A stretch of 64,000 nt of DNA from Xylogone sp. PMI_703 (lineage: Eukaryota; Ascomycota; Leotiomycetes). This document shows, in pieces, positions 1 through 11,269 of the stretch (position 1 is the first letter of the stretch; each line of letters opens with the position of its first letter). The translations under genes and the position numbers were made by a program. The notes under the pieces are model-generated. The model made no database searches. It was given only the letters and a program-made list of their open reading frames with translations, and was not told the DNA's origin. The stretch covers positions 3,038,001-3,102,000 of the forward strand of contig JAJTUQ010000004.1 of the NCBI GenBank assembly GCA_021399445.1, read 5' to 3'.

Positions 1-819
1 AAAGTACAAATTGGATGAACTAACCTAGTCTCTAGCGTTGGTGCCATTGTATTTGACAGTTGAAGATGATAGTTGTGAGAGTCAATTCTTCCTGATCCTG
101 AATAAGACACCAGACGAGTAACAACACTGGCAACACTAACGCAACTTGCAGATAGCTACATACTGATACTATGGCAAATGACCTAGGGACAAAACACTAA
201 ATTCATTATCGAATTGGTTGAGATACTGACTTATCTATAATAGCTTTCATAGCTATATGGCTGGTAATACGGGGGTACTACATTGCTAGAGTCCAATAAC
301 TTATATCTCTCGACATGAGTCAGCAACTGTTCAACTTCTTAAATCATAACCAACTGCCTAGGGAAGCTTAGCAAACTCTCCCCAGTAATAACTTGTATTC
401 TTTCTTTCATGCATTCAATGTCGTATCAATTTGATACAGTTCAACCTGGATGCTTATTTCACGTGATGTCGAGCTCTTTCATAGAAAACTACTCCTCTCA
501 AAAATTATCACACACTGCGCATCTTTCATTAGCTTAGGAGTTAAGTACCCAAAATGCATTTACAGTCAGGGTACCACAAGGCGATGAGCCTATAGCATTA
601 TCACTATGACGGGAAAATATGAGCAGTGGTAGTTTCAGGAAGGGTTATCCCAAGAGAGAATACTTCTATTGAAATTAACGTGAAAATCTCAGTCCTTCAA
701 ATCCGGACGATTAAATGCTCTATAAATAACGCCAAATACCCATGTCAAAGATATCACATCTGATCTCATCCCTTTCCGTGGAAATTACATCACTTCATAA
801 CGCCATAACCTTAACCTGC
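1..819. other. Intergenic, no gene seen
   Basis: AT-rich sequence with no credible coding frame, downstream of the minus-strand HAD-like gene. It holds one perfect TCACGTGA palindrome at 459-466. A TATA-like CTATAAAT lies near 719, but no plus-strand gene follows it, so I attach no function to it. Confidence 0.6.
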
Positions 820-2331
820 TTACTCAACAGCCGGTGCTGATATACCTGCAGTAAGAGGGTTAACCTTTTCCGTATCCCACTTGAGTTTGAAGTCATCTCC
901 CAGCTCCTTCTTGAGGGCGGTTGTAACCGCCTCAAGCACATTCTTGAAGACACCGAAATTGGCTGGGTTCTCCTCGTCGTTTTCTCCGCCCTGGAAGACT
1001 CCCGTCCTTACAAGGCAAGTATTCCACCCGTACATGTTGCCTCCAACAATGTCACTCTGAGGATTGTCTCCTACCATATATATATTTTCAGGTAGACGCT
1101 CCTCACCATGTAGCTCGCCCATCCAGGAGGTGAGCACTTCATCTGCATACTTGTAGGTAGCGAGTTCTGGTTTTCCGTATACCACACGCTCCAGTTCGTG
1201 ACCTGTTATGGCTTTGTAAATCGCCTCCAGAGCGATACGGAAAGTGCCCTGGGACATTCGAGGGTAAGGATGTTCTGTTGGGCAGAGAAGGTCACCTTGT
1301 GAGAAATAGATTGGGAGACTTTGAGATGTAGGATTCTTTGCCCTAGTCCCGAGGACACCATTCTCGGACTGAAGAAGATCCATGATGAGCTGCAGATCTG
1401 TAGCATAGTCTCGAGAATCGGAGAACACAAGGATTGCATCGAATTTCACTTTGCTGAAATCTCGGGGTGTAGAGGTAGCACGTTGCTCATCCGTGAAGAA
1501 TTCCTTTAAGGGCGAGATGGTTGGTTGTGCAGCGAAGATATCATTGGGGACGACGATGTCTTTAAAGCCATATTGCTTTGCGACTTCTCGACATTGGTAG
1601 TTCTCTCCTCCAACTACGAGGACGGTATCGTAGTACTCTGCCAAAGCAGACATTGGGGTGTGTGACTGGATGAATTGATCTGTCGAAACGGGCTGTCCGA
1701 GAATTTTGGAGAGCTGTGCACAGCGTTTGGATTCCAGCTTTCCAGACCCGTTGGTCAGGAAGATATGTGGAATCTTGATACCGAGCTCATTGTCACCATT
1801 CAAGATTTCCAAAGCCCGTCTAGCCTCAGGAATCAAACGATCACCATGAACGAGGACACCGTCAATATCGAATGCGAAGGCCATGTTCTTCGCTTTTCGT
1901 GTCTTCTCTGCGTTCAAATCTTGGAGCTGCGATGAAATGATTGCTTTTGTTGGCTGGATCATTCCACGCTTCATCTCCACAACCTTGCCATCAATGGCAA
2001 CAATTGATGGAACTCGCGATTGTCGTGGAGTGCGAGGAATAGGAAGAGAAGTTCCAAAACTGTTACGAGAGCCCCGACGGTCAACCGCTGGTGAAATGCT
2101 CAAAGAGTGCATGTACCGGTCTGCCTCTCCCAGAGAGGATCTCGATGCCGGGACTTCAATGGCATGGTGAAGGTGTTGTTCGTCTCCTGGGATTGGGAGA
2201 GTATGGTTGTAGCTGTACCGTTGTGTCTTTGGTGAAGCCGCGCTGAGAACTCTTGAAACATTGGTCTTCTTCTCTGGAGGAGGGCTCCTAGGTGTGTCCA
2301 CACCGAAATCAACATCTGAGAAGGTCGTCAT
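820..2331 (-). CDS. HAD-superfamily hydrolase, CECR5/YKR070W-like
   Basis: Single-exon gene for a 503-aa protein of the class-IIA haloacid-dehalogenase fold, the CECR5 (human HDHD5)/yeast YKR070W group of presumed phosphatases with unknown substrate. The nucleophile motif FDIDGVL sits at residues 154-160 (Asp155, Asp157). LTNGSG at about 192-197 is the second HAD motif, Lys387 in VYGKPE the third, and GDNPQSD at 421-427 the metal-binding fourth motif. All catalytic positions look intact. The first 145 residues are Ser/Pro/Arg-rich with acidic residues at the very start, so they do not resemble a mitochondrial presequence, although yeast YKR070W has been found in mitochondria. The ATG at 2329-2331 is the first in frame. 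A shorter start at Met150, just before the catalytic core, is conceivable. The gene is divergent from the aldo/keto reductase gene. Confidence 0.9.
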   Translation of the reverse strand: MTTFSDVDFGVDTPRSPPPEKKTNVSRVLSAASPKTQRYSYNHTLPIPGDEQHLHHAIEVPASRSSLGEADRYMHSLSISPAVDRRGSRNSFGTSLPIPRTPRQSRVPSIVAIDGKVVEMKRGMIQPTKAIISSQLQDLNAEKTRKAKNMAFAFDIDGVLVHGDRLIPEARRALEILNGDNELGIKIPHIFLTNGSGKLESKRCAQLSKILGQPVSTDQFIQSHTPMSALAEYYDTVLVVGGENYQCREVAKQYGFKDIVVPNDIFAAQPTISPLKEFFTDEQRATSTPRDFSKVKFDAILVFSDSRDYATDLQLIMDLLQSENGVLGTRAKNPTSQSLPIYFSQGDLLCPTEHPYPRMSQGTFRIALEAIYKAITGHELERVVYGKPELATYKYADEVLTSWMGELHGEERLPENIYMVGDNPQSDIVGGNMYGWNTCLVRTGVFQGGENDEENPANFGVFKNVLEAVTTALKKELGDDFKLKWDTEKVNPLTAGISAPAVE

Positions 2332-3672
2332 GATGTAAAAGTTAAGATCGCCAAGGATTCCAGGCAGATCTGGGTATCAAAGATATGATAGTGGAGAGAT
2401 AAAAGATAAACTAAAAAGGAGATTTCCCAAACTGAAGGAAACCACTTAGTGTTGAAGGTGATGATGAAAGGAAAATAGAAAGAGAGAACTCTAGGTGAGG
2501 TCAGTATATATCAGTTAGGAGACTGCTCTGTAATGACGCCGCTAGAGAAAATTTTGGAAGAACAGCTTTTCCGGGGTACCTTCTAGCATCCTCTCGGTGA
2601 TGCATCTTGATTTGGGGACCGGTGAGTAGCTCCCAGGAAGACTTAGACCAAGATAGGTATGATGGGATACACCGCAAGTACATTATCTCAGGGCCTATCG
2701 AACGCGAGGCCATTCCGAGTACCGACTTCCATGACGGATGGCGCACTACGCCGTGGAATTTGCATATAGAAGTGGTCCCACGGCTCCTTTGGACCCGGAG
2801 ATGACGTTTACTGTGGAACTATCCGAGTAGAGAAACAACCAACCACTCTGACTACGCAGCTAAGAGGGTTAGAGATATTAGATAACTCAGGAACATGAAA
2901 CATGACGAAGCAAGAAAGAGGGTACTCGGCGGGTCTACGAGAATGAGAAAAGTGGATAAAGCTGATAATGATACCACGATACCTATCTTGAGCCGCCGCC
3001 ACATGGATAGAGATTGCACAGAGAATTTTTTGCCCAGCGTGTTGTTCGGTTCGGCATATGGAAACGTGAGAGGTTGCAGACTGCAGGAGCGGTTGAGGTG
3101 CGAGTAAGGTTGGTTCGGAAGAAGACGACAGTGTTCGCCGCCGATCTCGATTCGTCGCCACTAACACGATGTAAGCAGCGCCTGGTTGATCCACAACCGC
3201 CCGGGACTGGACACTAGCTGGTACGTACCTTCAGTGGGACTCTTAACGTCATTCCTAGATCATTGAGCAAGAATATGATCGACCTGTTTCAAGATTCACC
3301 GCGAACGAGAGTGCCGACTGCCCAACCGGAGACATGAGCGAAGAGACAGACGGCAGCAGACGACACGGCCATTGGCTTGGAGCTGGCAGGCAAAAGTCGT
3401 CTGAACCTGGGCGTTGCTTAATCCATTACAGGAGACAAACTTTTTTTTTGCAGGGATTCGTAGTTGGAACTTTCTCGATGGTACCTCTGTGTTTGTGTAC
3501 TATGCTGGTAGAGCTGGCGGTCATGCTAGCGGTCAAGTAATGGCGTTGCCTTCTATTTTCAGAGCTTGCCAGCTACATCAGACGTCAAAAGCTTTTCCAG
3601 TCCCCAACTTATCACATTCCTCATAATCCAAACTCACTTTCTGATATCGTTATCTCTCATTATCTTTCCACA
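2332..3672. other. Divergent promoter region
   Basis: About 1.3 kb between divergently transcribed genes, with no supported coding frame. A T9 tract followed by GCAG near 3441-3452 resembles a splice acceptor, and GTACGT occurs near 3222. An intron in the 5' leader of the reductase gene is therefore possible but unproven. The last 60 bases before the reductase ATG are pyrimidine-rich, typical of fungal leaders. Confidence 0.5.
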
Positions 3673-4746
3673 ATGTCATCGTCAACAAGCAAGATAGCTC
3701 CCGCAGTAACGGGCCCTCTCCTGGAACTAAACAATGGTGTTAAGATGCCAGCACTGGGTTTTGGGACCTTCGCCAGCCAAGGCCAATCTGGCGAAACGTA
3801 TCGAGCTGTTATGTGTGCTCTAGAAGCTGGATACCGACACTTGGACTGTGCCTGGTTCTACCAGAATGAGGATGAAGTGGGAAATGCTATTAAAGATTTC
3901 CTATCTCAGAACCCAGATGTGAAGAGAAGTGACATATTTGTGACCACCAAAGTGTGGAACCATTTGCACGCCCCAGAAGATGTGGAATGGAGTTTGAAAA
4001 ACAGCTTGCAAAAGTTACAGCTCGATTACGTGGATGCGTTCCTGGTACATTGGCCCATTGCGGCTGAGAGAACCGAGGACTACCAGGTTAAGCTGGGTCC
4101 TGACGGAAAGGTGCGTTGTCTCTTCTCAAACACTTACTATGAAGACTCAATTCATTAACGTTAAGTTATTTTGTAGTACATAATCAACGAGGAGCTGACG
4201 AAGAATCCACTACCAACATGGCAAGCTATGGAGCGTCTATATCAAGCCAAGCTTACCCGCTCAATTGGTGTTAGCAACTTCACTATTGCAGGTCTCCAGG
4301 ATCTGCTCGTGAAGTGCAGCGTCCCTCCAGCGATGAACCAGATTGAAATCCACCCCTTCCATCCGCAACCCGAGATAATTCATTATTTGACCTCGCACAA
4401 CATTCTACCTGTGGCATATTCACCTCTGGGATCACAAGACCAGGTACCCAGCACTGGCGAGAAAGTCAGCACAAACAAAGAGCTGAACGAAGTTGCCAAC
4501 AAGCTCGGAGTTTCTCTGGCGCAGGTCTTGATCGCCTGGGGAATCCAACGAGGATACGCGGTGTTACCAAAGAGCAGTAACCCGGAGAGAATCCGCAGCA
4601 ATGCGAAGCTGATCCAATTGTCCGACGAGGATTTCGAAAAGGTCAATAAAGTTGCTGCAGGCAGGAGGACAAGGTTCGTCAATATGAAGGATACATTCGG
4701 GTATGACGTTTGGCCAGAGGAGAGCAATGGTGTTCCAACCTTGTAA
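3673..4746 (+). CDS. Aldo/keto reductase
   Basis: Two exons, 3673-4110 and 4177-4746, joined across a 66-nt intron (GTGCGT...TTGTAG) in phase 0, give 335 aa, the usual AKR length. The enzyme would reduce carbonyl compounds with NADPH on a cytosolic TIM barrel. The catalytic tetrad is visible: Asp58 and Tyr63 in the GYRHLDCAWFYQNEDEVG segment, Lys93 in TTKVWN, and His126 in LVHWPIA. The NADPH-binding LPKSSNPERI segment is near the C-terminus. The start was chosen as the first ATG, followed by about 15 residues before the barrel. Substrate cannot be read from sequence. Fungal relatives include glycerol dehydrogenase-like, xylose reductase-like and GCY1-like enzymes. Confidence 0.93.
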
Positions 4747-6107
4747 TTACAGTGACAAATGTTTTTACGACGATTTTTACATATTTATGTTTTGGGCGAA
4801 TCAAAAGTTTACGCATTTCATAGCTTGGCAGACGGATATAAGGCTGTCTGAATGGAAGGATAATAGTATCAATACCCCATATTCACTTTGGTTTCTGGCA
4901 TCATTGACGTAACACGCTTCAAGTGCTATCTCCCATAATATCTGCCCTGCACTTTGCACATGCGATGTAGATCTGATGAAACGAAGGCCCATATAAATGT
5001 GGATAGCAGTTGTGGATATTCCTTCCACGCTATTGCATCTCAATACTACTGTAGTAGCAGCCCGAAGTCCTCCGACGTGCCAACAATGTTCATATGTCGT
5101 ATCATCAATTCCTTCCTCGGGCCGGAGAGTCGGACAAACTTAACTTTCTTGCATATCCTGTAACTTGCTCTATGGAGACATAGGAGAGAAGGAGCTGAGC
5201 GAGCTGAGATAACTACAGCGTAGCGAGTTGTTCAGTGCGGATACAGCATGTGCTGATATGGCGTGCGCTGTGCGTGGGAGAGGAATGTCCCACTGCCCAG
5301 CGCCTAGTTAGTGGGGTGAAAGGTTATCAGTAGTGGACCTCGGTGGGCCATATCCTCGCTTACAGGCACGATAGGCAGCCTTAAGCGGCTCAGGCACAGC
5401 ACTTTGTTCCCACCGTGATGTTGGACTTCTATCCACTCTCCTCCACTTCTTTACATTCGTCTCCTGCACTTGTTGTAGGATTTGGTCAACGTCCTGTGTA
5501 TCCTCTCAGCTCTGATACCCTTCGCTATTACTGTTATCCACTTTCGTGCTGCTGTTGGGCTTTACATGTGATAAGCCAGGGATGATTGCGGAATTCAGCA
5601 GGCACTCAGTCTGACGTGGAATATCCAGATCTTCTCGAGTGCAGATTGACGCATGCAATCACGGATCCACGCGGAATAGAGGATGCAGGTTGAAGGGAGT
5701 ATCATGAAGCCGACATTGCGAAGGGCCATCCGAGTCTTCGGTGTTGACCGAAACTCCTCTTTTACCAGCTATACAAGTGTTTCTCAGGGGATCCACATCA
5801 TTCAAAAGGAGAAGTTCATAATTGCTTTCTTTGTATTGGATCTACGCTTTGGTAGTTACAAACTGTTGCAGTCGCTTCTGATCTCCTTCCACACCGACTA
5901 ACTATTGAGAATCGCTTATACAATACAATAACTCTGACATGATCGGACTGTAAAAACAGTTAAAAAGGGGATTCATCAACACAAGTGTGATCATGAATAT
6001 TGGAATGGAACGAGGTGTTGCAGTGCTTGGATTAGTGACAACGTTGCAACGCCGGTATACAATGATTCTGGGCAGTGAAGTAAAACAAGCCTCAAGCAGG
6101 ACGAGAA
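4747..6107. other. Intergenic, no gene seen
   Basis: About 1.36 kb between the convergent 3' ends of the reductase gene and the minus-strand gene at 6108-8024. Short open frames lack start context, codon pattern or any recognisable motif. I see nothing that I can name here. Confidence 0.55.
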
Positions 6108-8024
6108 TCACTGGTTTCGGTATTGATTGCCAGACGGTTGGATGTAGTTCATGTAGCTTGCCAGGATAGTGTTCTTGGTGTTGAAAGCCTCGGATCCGTA
6201 TGGCAGATGTTGGAGATGCTCACCGTATGGACTATCAGTATATTCCATACCGGGTAGTGGCTGAGGGGTGAATGCCCTTTGTTGTATGGTTTGGAAGTTT
6301 TCGTATGTGCCAGGATTATAGCCTCCTATTGATACGCTAGGTGACATGCTCCTAGGTCTATCCGGATTCAAGTATTGCAAGTGCGATAGCGGGTGGTTGA
6401 AGGCAGGACCCCCAAATCTCGAGTTTGGGATCAAATTAGATTCTTGCAGACCCTCACTATACGAAGTGTTGAGAGCGGCTCCTGTGCTTCTTCCTCTGTC
6501 ATGGCTAGAAACCTCGTTCTTTGGAAGAGGCTTAAATGCTTTCTTGTCTAGACGAGTAGCAGAAGCTGAACGTGGTTGAAACTTCTGTTTGGGATTTTCA
6601 GCTGGCGTTGGCTGAGATTTCTCTTTTGATTTTGGATCCGGATATGGAAAGAACGTCTCATCATCATCCGATTCAAATCCAATTACTTTCTCGAGACCCT
6701 CCCAGTATTGAGCAATTCTAGCAGCTTTAGCATCTTCTAGTGCCTTTGCCTCTTTATCTTCAACGTTACTCGCTTCCGAGCCACCTCTAGCACCGGTACT
6801 GTTGTTGATGTTGTAGGTTCCGGTACCTTCATCAAAGTCCTCTGTCTGAGACTCCAATGCGTGCCGAACTTCTGGTTCAAAAGAGGTATCTGTCTGGTTT
6901 GAAAGCCGATGGGAGCTGCTCCCATCTTGACATTGCTGATACCTCCAAATATTATTCTTGCCAGAGCTACCTGTTCCTTTTTTTGACAGGATATGCAGCG
7001 GTAGTCCAAACTTGGGAAGAGGGTTAGACCAGCCAGGAGCCTTTGTTGGATCATAGACAGCTTTGGTCTTCTTGCTGTCACTGACCCCCAGTTTCTCCAG
7101 TATCCTCTCAATAGCAGTCGTATCCTCAGAATCTGTGTTGCTTGGGCCTCTTGTACCGGCATCTGGCTCTTTCTTGGTGTTGAAATCTGGGGCTGAGCCT
7201 CTCAACTGAGATGCGCTTGTGACATTGGGCCTCAAATTGCTCGTGCTCATGGCAGGTGTCATGCTAAGAGCACCATGTCTGTCTGCATGCTCTATCTGGC
7301 TTTCCTCCAGCCGCGGAGCTGATGTGGCAGATATTTGGGTTCGTCGCTGGCGGATTGTCCTGACCTTGATTACCGGCCGGTCGGGGACAACATTGGAACC
7401 AATCAGGAGCAAGTCCATAAACGCAGTCCAGTACTGCTCTCTGAGGACGTTGCTACTATCCCATCTAACATCATCTGCATCATACAGTAGTCTGTCAGGT
7501 GCGACCAGGTCTCCATCGATACTTGGGAAGCCATGTGTGTATGACTTAGATCCAATTCTGATTTCAATCGATTTAACAAGTAACTTTCTCTTGTTTTTAC
7601 TCTCAGTGTAGTTGTCCAATTGAGCTTGCAGCCAACCTGTGACTTGAGCAAGTTGCATTGGTCTTTTCAGCCATAGACCGTCTGAGACGGTGAGAAGTGC
7701 GCCGACTGGACCATAGGTTGCGGCTGAGACTTGAAGCAGAGGTCTCAATAGGTTGTTCTCTTCTACCAGGACTCGAATGGTCATATGAATCTTTGAGATA
7801 GCCTCTGTGACGGATAGAGTACGAGCAACGGTGTTTGCCATATTCGCTGCAGACTTCTCTGAAGCTTGGAATGTCTTCATGATCAGATCGCGTTCAGCAA
7901 GAGATGAAAAGGCGAATGGATCAGGGAGATTGATACGGGAACCGCCATCACCCATATTGTCCCAACATCCCTTGTCGTTGTTGGAGGACGCTATCAACGT
8001 AGCGTCATTGTTTGTTTGTTGCAT
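6108..8024 (-). CDS. Unrecognised 638-aa protein
   Basis: Long uninterrupted frame with an ATG at 8024. I do not recognise the family. Residues about 45-215 look like a folded, mostly helical domain (repeated Ala/Leu/Val heptad-like spacing, then a Trp- and Tyr-rich segment). The remaining two thirds are polar, Ser/Pro/Asn-rich and probably disordered, with an acidic FESDDDETFFPYPDP segment and a Tyr/Gln/Pro-rich tail. There is no signal peptide, membrane segment or catalytic motif. Its length, uniform composition and clear domain boundary support a real gene. A possible resemblance of the N-terminal half to fungal N-terminal signalling domains is only an impression. It could carry an unrecognised small intron, but none is needed. 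Confidence 0.75.
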   Translation of the reverse strand: MQQTNNDATLIASSNNDKGCWDNMGDGGSRINLPDPFAFSSLAERDLIMKTFQASEKSAANMANTVARTLSVTEAISKIHMTIRVLVEENNLLRPLLQVSAATYGPVGALLTVSDGLWLKRPMQLAQVTGWLQAQLDNYTESKNKRKLLVKSIEIRIGSKSYTHGFPSIDGDLVAPDRLLYDADDVRWDSSNVLREQYWTAFMDLLLIGSNVVPDRPVIKVRTIRQRRTQISATSAPRLEESQIEHADRHGALSMTPAMSTSNLRPNVTSASQLRGSAPDFNTKKEPDAGTRGPSNTDSEDTTAIERILEKLGVSDSKKTKAVYDPTKAPGWSNPLPKFGLPLHILSKKGTGSSGKNNIWRYQQCQDGSSSHRLSNQTDTSFEPEVRHALESQTEDFDEGTGTYNINNSTGARGGSEASNVEDKEAKALEDAKAARIAQYWEGLEKVIGFESDDDETFFPYPDPKSKEKSQPTPAENPKQKFQPRSASATRLDKKAFKPLPKNEVSSHDRGRSTGAALNTSYSEGLQESNLIPNSRFGGPAFNHPLSHLQYLNPDRPRSMSPSVSIGGYNPGTYENFQTIQQRAFTPQPLPGMEYTDSPYGEHLQHLPYGSEAFNTKNTILASYMNYIQPSGNQYRNQ

Positions 8025-8739
8025 CTTTATTAAGAGGTTGTCGTAGTGACTGTCAATATTAAATCACTATTTTGCTCGCCTTTGGTTTTGTGCTGTCGTC
8101 GACGGGAGAGTGGACGTAATATTTTTAGATCACTACTGTCGTGGGGAGCATACTTGAACTATACAACACCCATTTTTTTAGTCTATACATCAAGTCACAT
8201 AATTGTAGTCTTCAGCCTGGACATTTTACTCTACAGTCATGGTAACGAACACAGATTCTTGCACAAGATTGTCCTGTCATCTGCTGCATGATTCCGTACA
8301 GTTATTCACGAGCTCCTGGATGTCACATATGTACCTTTTGTTGCACCAGTTCAGATCCAACTCTTGAATATAGCAGTAATTGTGTTAAATCCTATTTTGA
8401 TAAACATTTCAGTTGTGGTAAAGCAACAAAATCCGAAAACATAACGGTGAGCACAAAGATAGTAATTATCAAACAAGATAGTCTAGTGATGCATTGAAAA
8501 CTAAAACATATGAATAAAAAATACACAGCTCTCGCACAATTTTCATTTTGGCAGCACTCCAATCCCAATCATAACGTCATCATAAGATACCTAAACAAGA
8601 TCCAAACCACCTCGTTGCAAGGCTATGTTCCCAAACCCCAGAGTTGAGGTCAACCATCAGATATTTGGACTAATTCACAGATTGTATTCAAGACACGCTC
8701 GCTCCGTAACCGCTCCCCGCGTTATCCCCTATATGCCTA
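8025..8739. other. Intergenic, no gene seen
   Basis: AT-rich 715-bp stretch containing the promoter of the 638-aa protein gene and the 3' flank of TMA20. No supported coding or RNA feature. Confidence 0.5.
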
Positions 8740-9557
8740 TCATTCGGTATTAAGCTTCCACAGCCCATCGCCCAAATAATGAGCATCCTCAACCACAGGC
8801 CCCTTACCAACCTCCTTGACTTCCTTTGTCCCAATAGTCAACAATCCAACAGCGCACGCCTCCTCCTTGCCTTCTGCACAGATCACAACCGGCTCCTTTG
8901 CCTCAAGCTCCCTACCTCCGTACCAGCCTTCGCCATTAGCTCCCTCAGGGCCGTATTTATCTGTCTCTTCGGCATTCCCATTCGGTAAACGGCCTCCCGC
9001 TGATGTCAATCCTGGCGCCATGAGGGTAGCTCCAGAGAGCACGAAACGGATTGCACCACGATCGATGCGTATGCTTGGGAAGCATGACGGGAAGCGGTGG
9101 ACAAGACGAAGATGAGGAAGGAGGACATCAGTCATGTGTTGGTAGAAGAGGGGTGTTGAGCCGATGAGATATAGGGTTACTCTATCTGGACTGTTTGTAG
9201 ATATGTTATTATTAGCAATGCCCAGTCACGTTCATTCCCTCCCTTAAACGCGAGATACTGACGCGTGTCGAAAGGCAATTGTGCTTCTTGCACAGGGAAA
9301 GAAGAAGTGCAAAAGTAAATCTGAGTGTGTAAAGAACTGACATTTTCATAGCATCCAATTGTTCCTTTTTGGGAATGATCTCGTCGATGTGTGGTGCAAG
9401 AAGTGGATATGCCTGCACTACTTGTGCTCGTATCGCTCTTTGGACGGAGGATTTTACCTTCGACTTTGAGCCGGGTGATATGCTAAATTTTACGCATTAG
9501 ATTGGATAAATTATTCTTGAATTAGGAGGTGTTTTATGCTTACTCTTTCTTAAACAT
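8740..9557 (-). CDS. TMA20: Translation machinery-associated protein 20 (MCT-1 family, PUA domain)
   Basis: Three exons on the minus strand: 9557-9544 (14 nt, MFKK plus two bases), 9482-9342 and 9190-8740, giving 201 aa (yeast Tma20 has 181). Introns are 61 and 151 nt. The pre-PUA part carries the SKSKVKSSVQRAIRAQ stretch and IIPKKEQLD. The C-terminal PUA domain shows HRFPS...IRIDRGAIRFVLSG and APGLTSAGG, diagnostic of MCT-1/Tma20. With Tma22 (DENR), this protein recycles 40S subunits and acts in reinitiation in the cytoplasm. An insert of about 20 residues after the SAGG motif, rich in Gly/Glu, is longer than in yeast. The first exon is a micro-exon and automated annotation may miss it. A CACGTG hexamer lies 175 bp upstream of the ATG. 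Confidence 0.92.
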
Positions 9558-9731
9558 CTTGAAAAATTAAGACAGTTATTTTGCTGTCTTTGAATAGTAT
9601 ATGGAGAGAGACCTGGTGAAGTTATCTAGAAAGTCGAGAACCCCGCCGTCAAAAGGCCATGCGATTGCCCCGCGATTCGGGTAGATTTATGGACCATATC
9701 CGCAGTTTTGGAGGGGCACGAGGGGTATCAT

Positions 9732-9737
9732 CACGTG
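9732..9737. promoter_or_regulatory. CACGTG E-box upstream of TMA20
   Basis: CACGTG in the TMA20 promoter. Such E-boxes bind bHLH factors of the CBF1/PHO4 type in fungi. Binding here is inferred only. Confidence 0.35.
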
Positions 9738-9899
9738 GGATGTTTTGTTCACAAAAATAGCTGTAATTCAAATCAAGTAGAAGACTAATAATTCATTCTC
9801 TAATAAGACATTATTTGAATATTTAGGCTCCCAATATGTATACAAGAATACTTCCGGCACTTGGCCAGTCCCTCAACCCTACGTCATATTCGTACATTC

Positions 9900-10255
9900 T
9901 TATTGATGATTAACATGGGAGACTGTCCCATCCTCAGACAGGTGGACATTCAGACTACGAAGTAACAGTTAGGTATATTCTTTAGCATGTTAATTGGTAT
10001 TTTGCTTTGACATACCGGTTTGGATTGAAGTCCTTCGTTACCATCTCCCCAGGCTTGATAACTCGAGTCTCCTTTGGTAACTCCGCCCTTGCAAAAGTCT
10101 AGCAGACGTTAGGAAGCTAAGATTGGTCTGTTTAAAGTGGAACTAACCGTTGCATCGTGGTTATCTCCCAACTTCTTGCCAACAAGCTTGTTGGTCCATT
10201 CCTCGGTCTTGGAGTCGCCGCCTTGCGAGTTGATTCCTGGGACAACGAGAGGCAT
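9900..10255 (-). CDS. Peptidase inhibitor I78-like small protein
   Basis: Three small exons, 10255-10148, 10098-10016 and 9954-9900 (introns 49 and 61 nt), encode 81 aa. The core reads PKETRVIKPGEMVTKDF followed by NPNRLNVHLSEDGTV, matching the I78 pattern (RVIRPGDxVTxDFxPxRLNVxxD) known from bacterial and fungal serine-protease inhibitors of the Aspergillus elastase inhibitor type. The N-terminal WTNKLVGKKLGD segment matches the family's WxxLVGK start. There is no signal peptide and no cysteine in the encoded protein, so it is predicted to stay inside the cell, unlike the secreted disulfide-bonded members. The three exon junctions close the frame exactly. Target protease unknown. Confidence 0.82.
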
Positions 10256-11269
10256 CTTGAAGTTTTCGTGGGTATTGAATGTAGTATATTGGAAATTCAA
10301 AAGTCTTGTGGGGTTTATTCTAATTGTTCTAGCTCTGGATATGGATTCTTTGCTTCCTTTTATAACAAACATCAAGGTCTCGAGACTTGTTTCACTTGCC
10401 CAACACAGTCGTGTTGCCTTGCTTCTGCCTGGAAATGACGTACCCTGTCGTCGTAAGTGGTCACATGACTATCACACCCGTGCGCGTTTTGACGTGACTT
10501 AAGCTTAAAGCTCAAGCCCAGGTTCAACAACCTCAACTCTTTTTACAGCTGATAACAAAATCAACAATTAACAATTTGTCTTGATACCATCTTGCACTTG
10601 TCATCCTAACGGGATATCTAATCAACCTGTAAGCGGCCGTATTACTCCGTCTCCCCCATGCAGTTGTGAGATTGGTTAGTGGCGTTCCAGGATGTGAAAT
10701 CTAGAATTTACGCGGAAAGCCTTGCCAATTTTTTTATAGGATGCAAAAGTTCCTCTGGGAAGTCTTACGATAATTTTTATATCAAATCTGAGGTATAACA
10801 TTCATTCAAGATAGCACAATTTAATGAAGGCTGCTGAATTCTTATACCGAGGCGCATCTGGTAGTTGTAGCCTTCGTGGGTATGAGATACGGATTGGGTC
10901 AAGCCCGAACATGTGCACACGATGGCGTTGTCTATGGCGTCGCTCATTGATGCCGCGCCGTCCGAATTTAGCTATCTAATTTCCCATTTCTAGGGGTAAA
11001 TGCCCTCAGCATTCAGCCTCTTGAGCCCCATCTGACCTTAAAATAACAGTGTCGCCAGGCTTCAGAGGTAAGTTCAGATTTCTTTTCTCTAGGTTATCGC
11101 AGATGCATCGCCCAACTCGATCATCGTTGTCGCTCGCTTTATATTCTTTCATTCATTTATAACTTAACGGGGTATCTTCATTGCTGCGCGACTCAGGCGC
11201 AAAATTTGGACAGCTTGTCCAAACTGTCCTTCGTTTTTATCTATTCTTGATATCCCCGGAGTCTTTACA
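10256..11269. other. Divergent promoter region
   Basis: About 1 kb between the I78-like gene and the membrane-protein gene, transcribed in opposite directions. No supported coding frame. The final 100 bases before the ATG at 11270 are CT-rich. Confidence 0.5.

Noticed and set aside
2808..3194. 128-aa minus-strand frame in the HAD/reductase promoter region
   Set aside because: No domain, no supporting exon structure, and similar-length frames on the other strand.
3222..3452. Possible 5' UTR intron of the aldo/keto reductase gene
   Set aside because: A donor-like GTACGT and a T-tract acceptor exist, but without cDNA or coding constraint this is guesswork.
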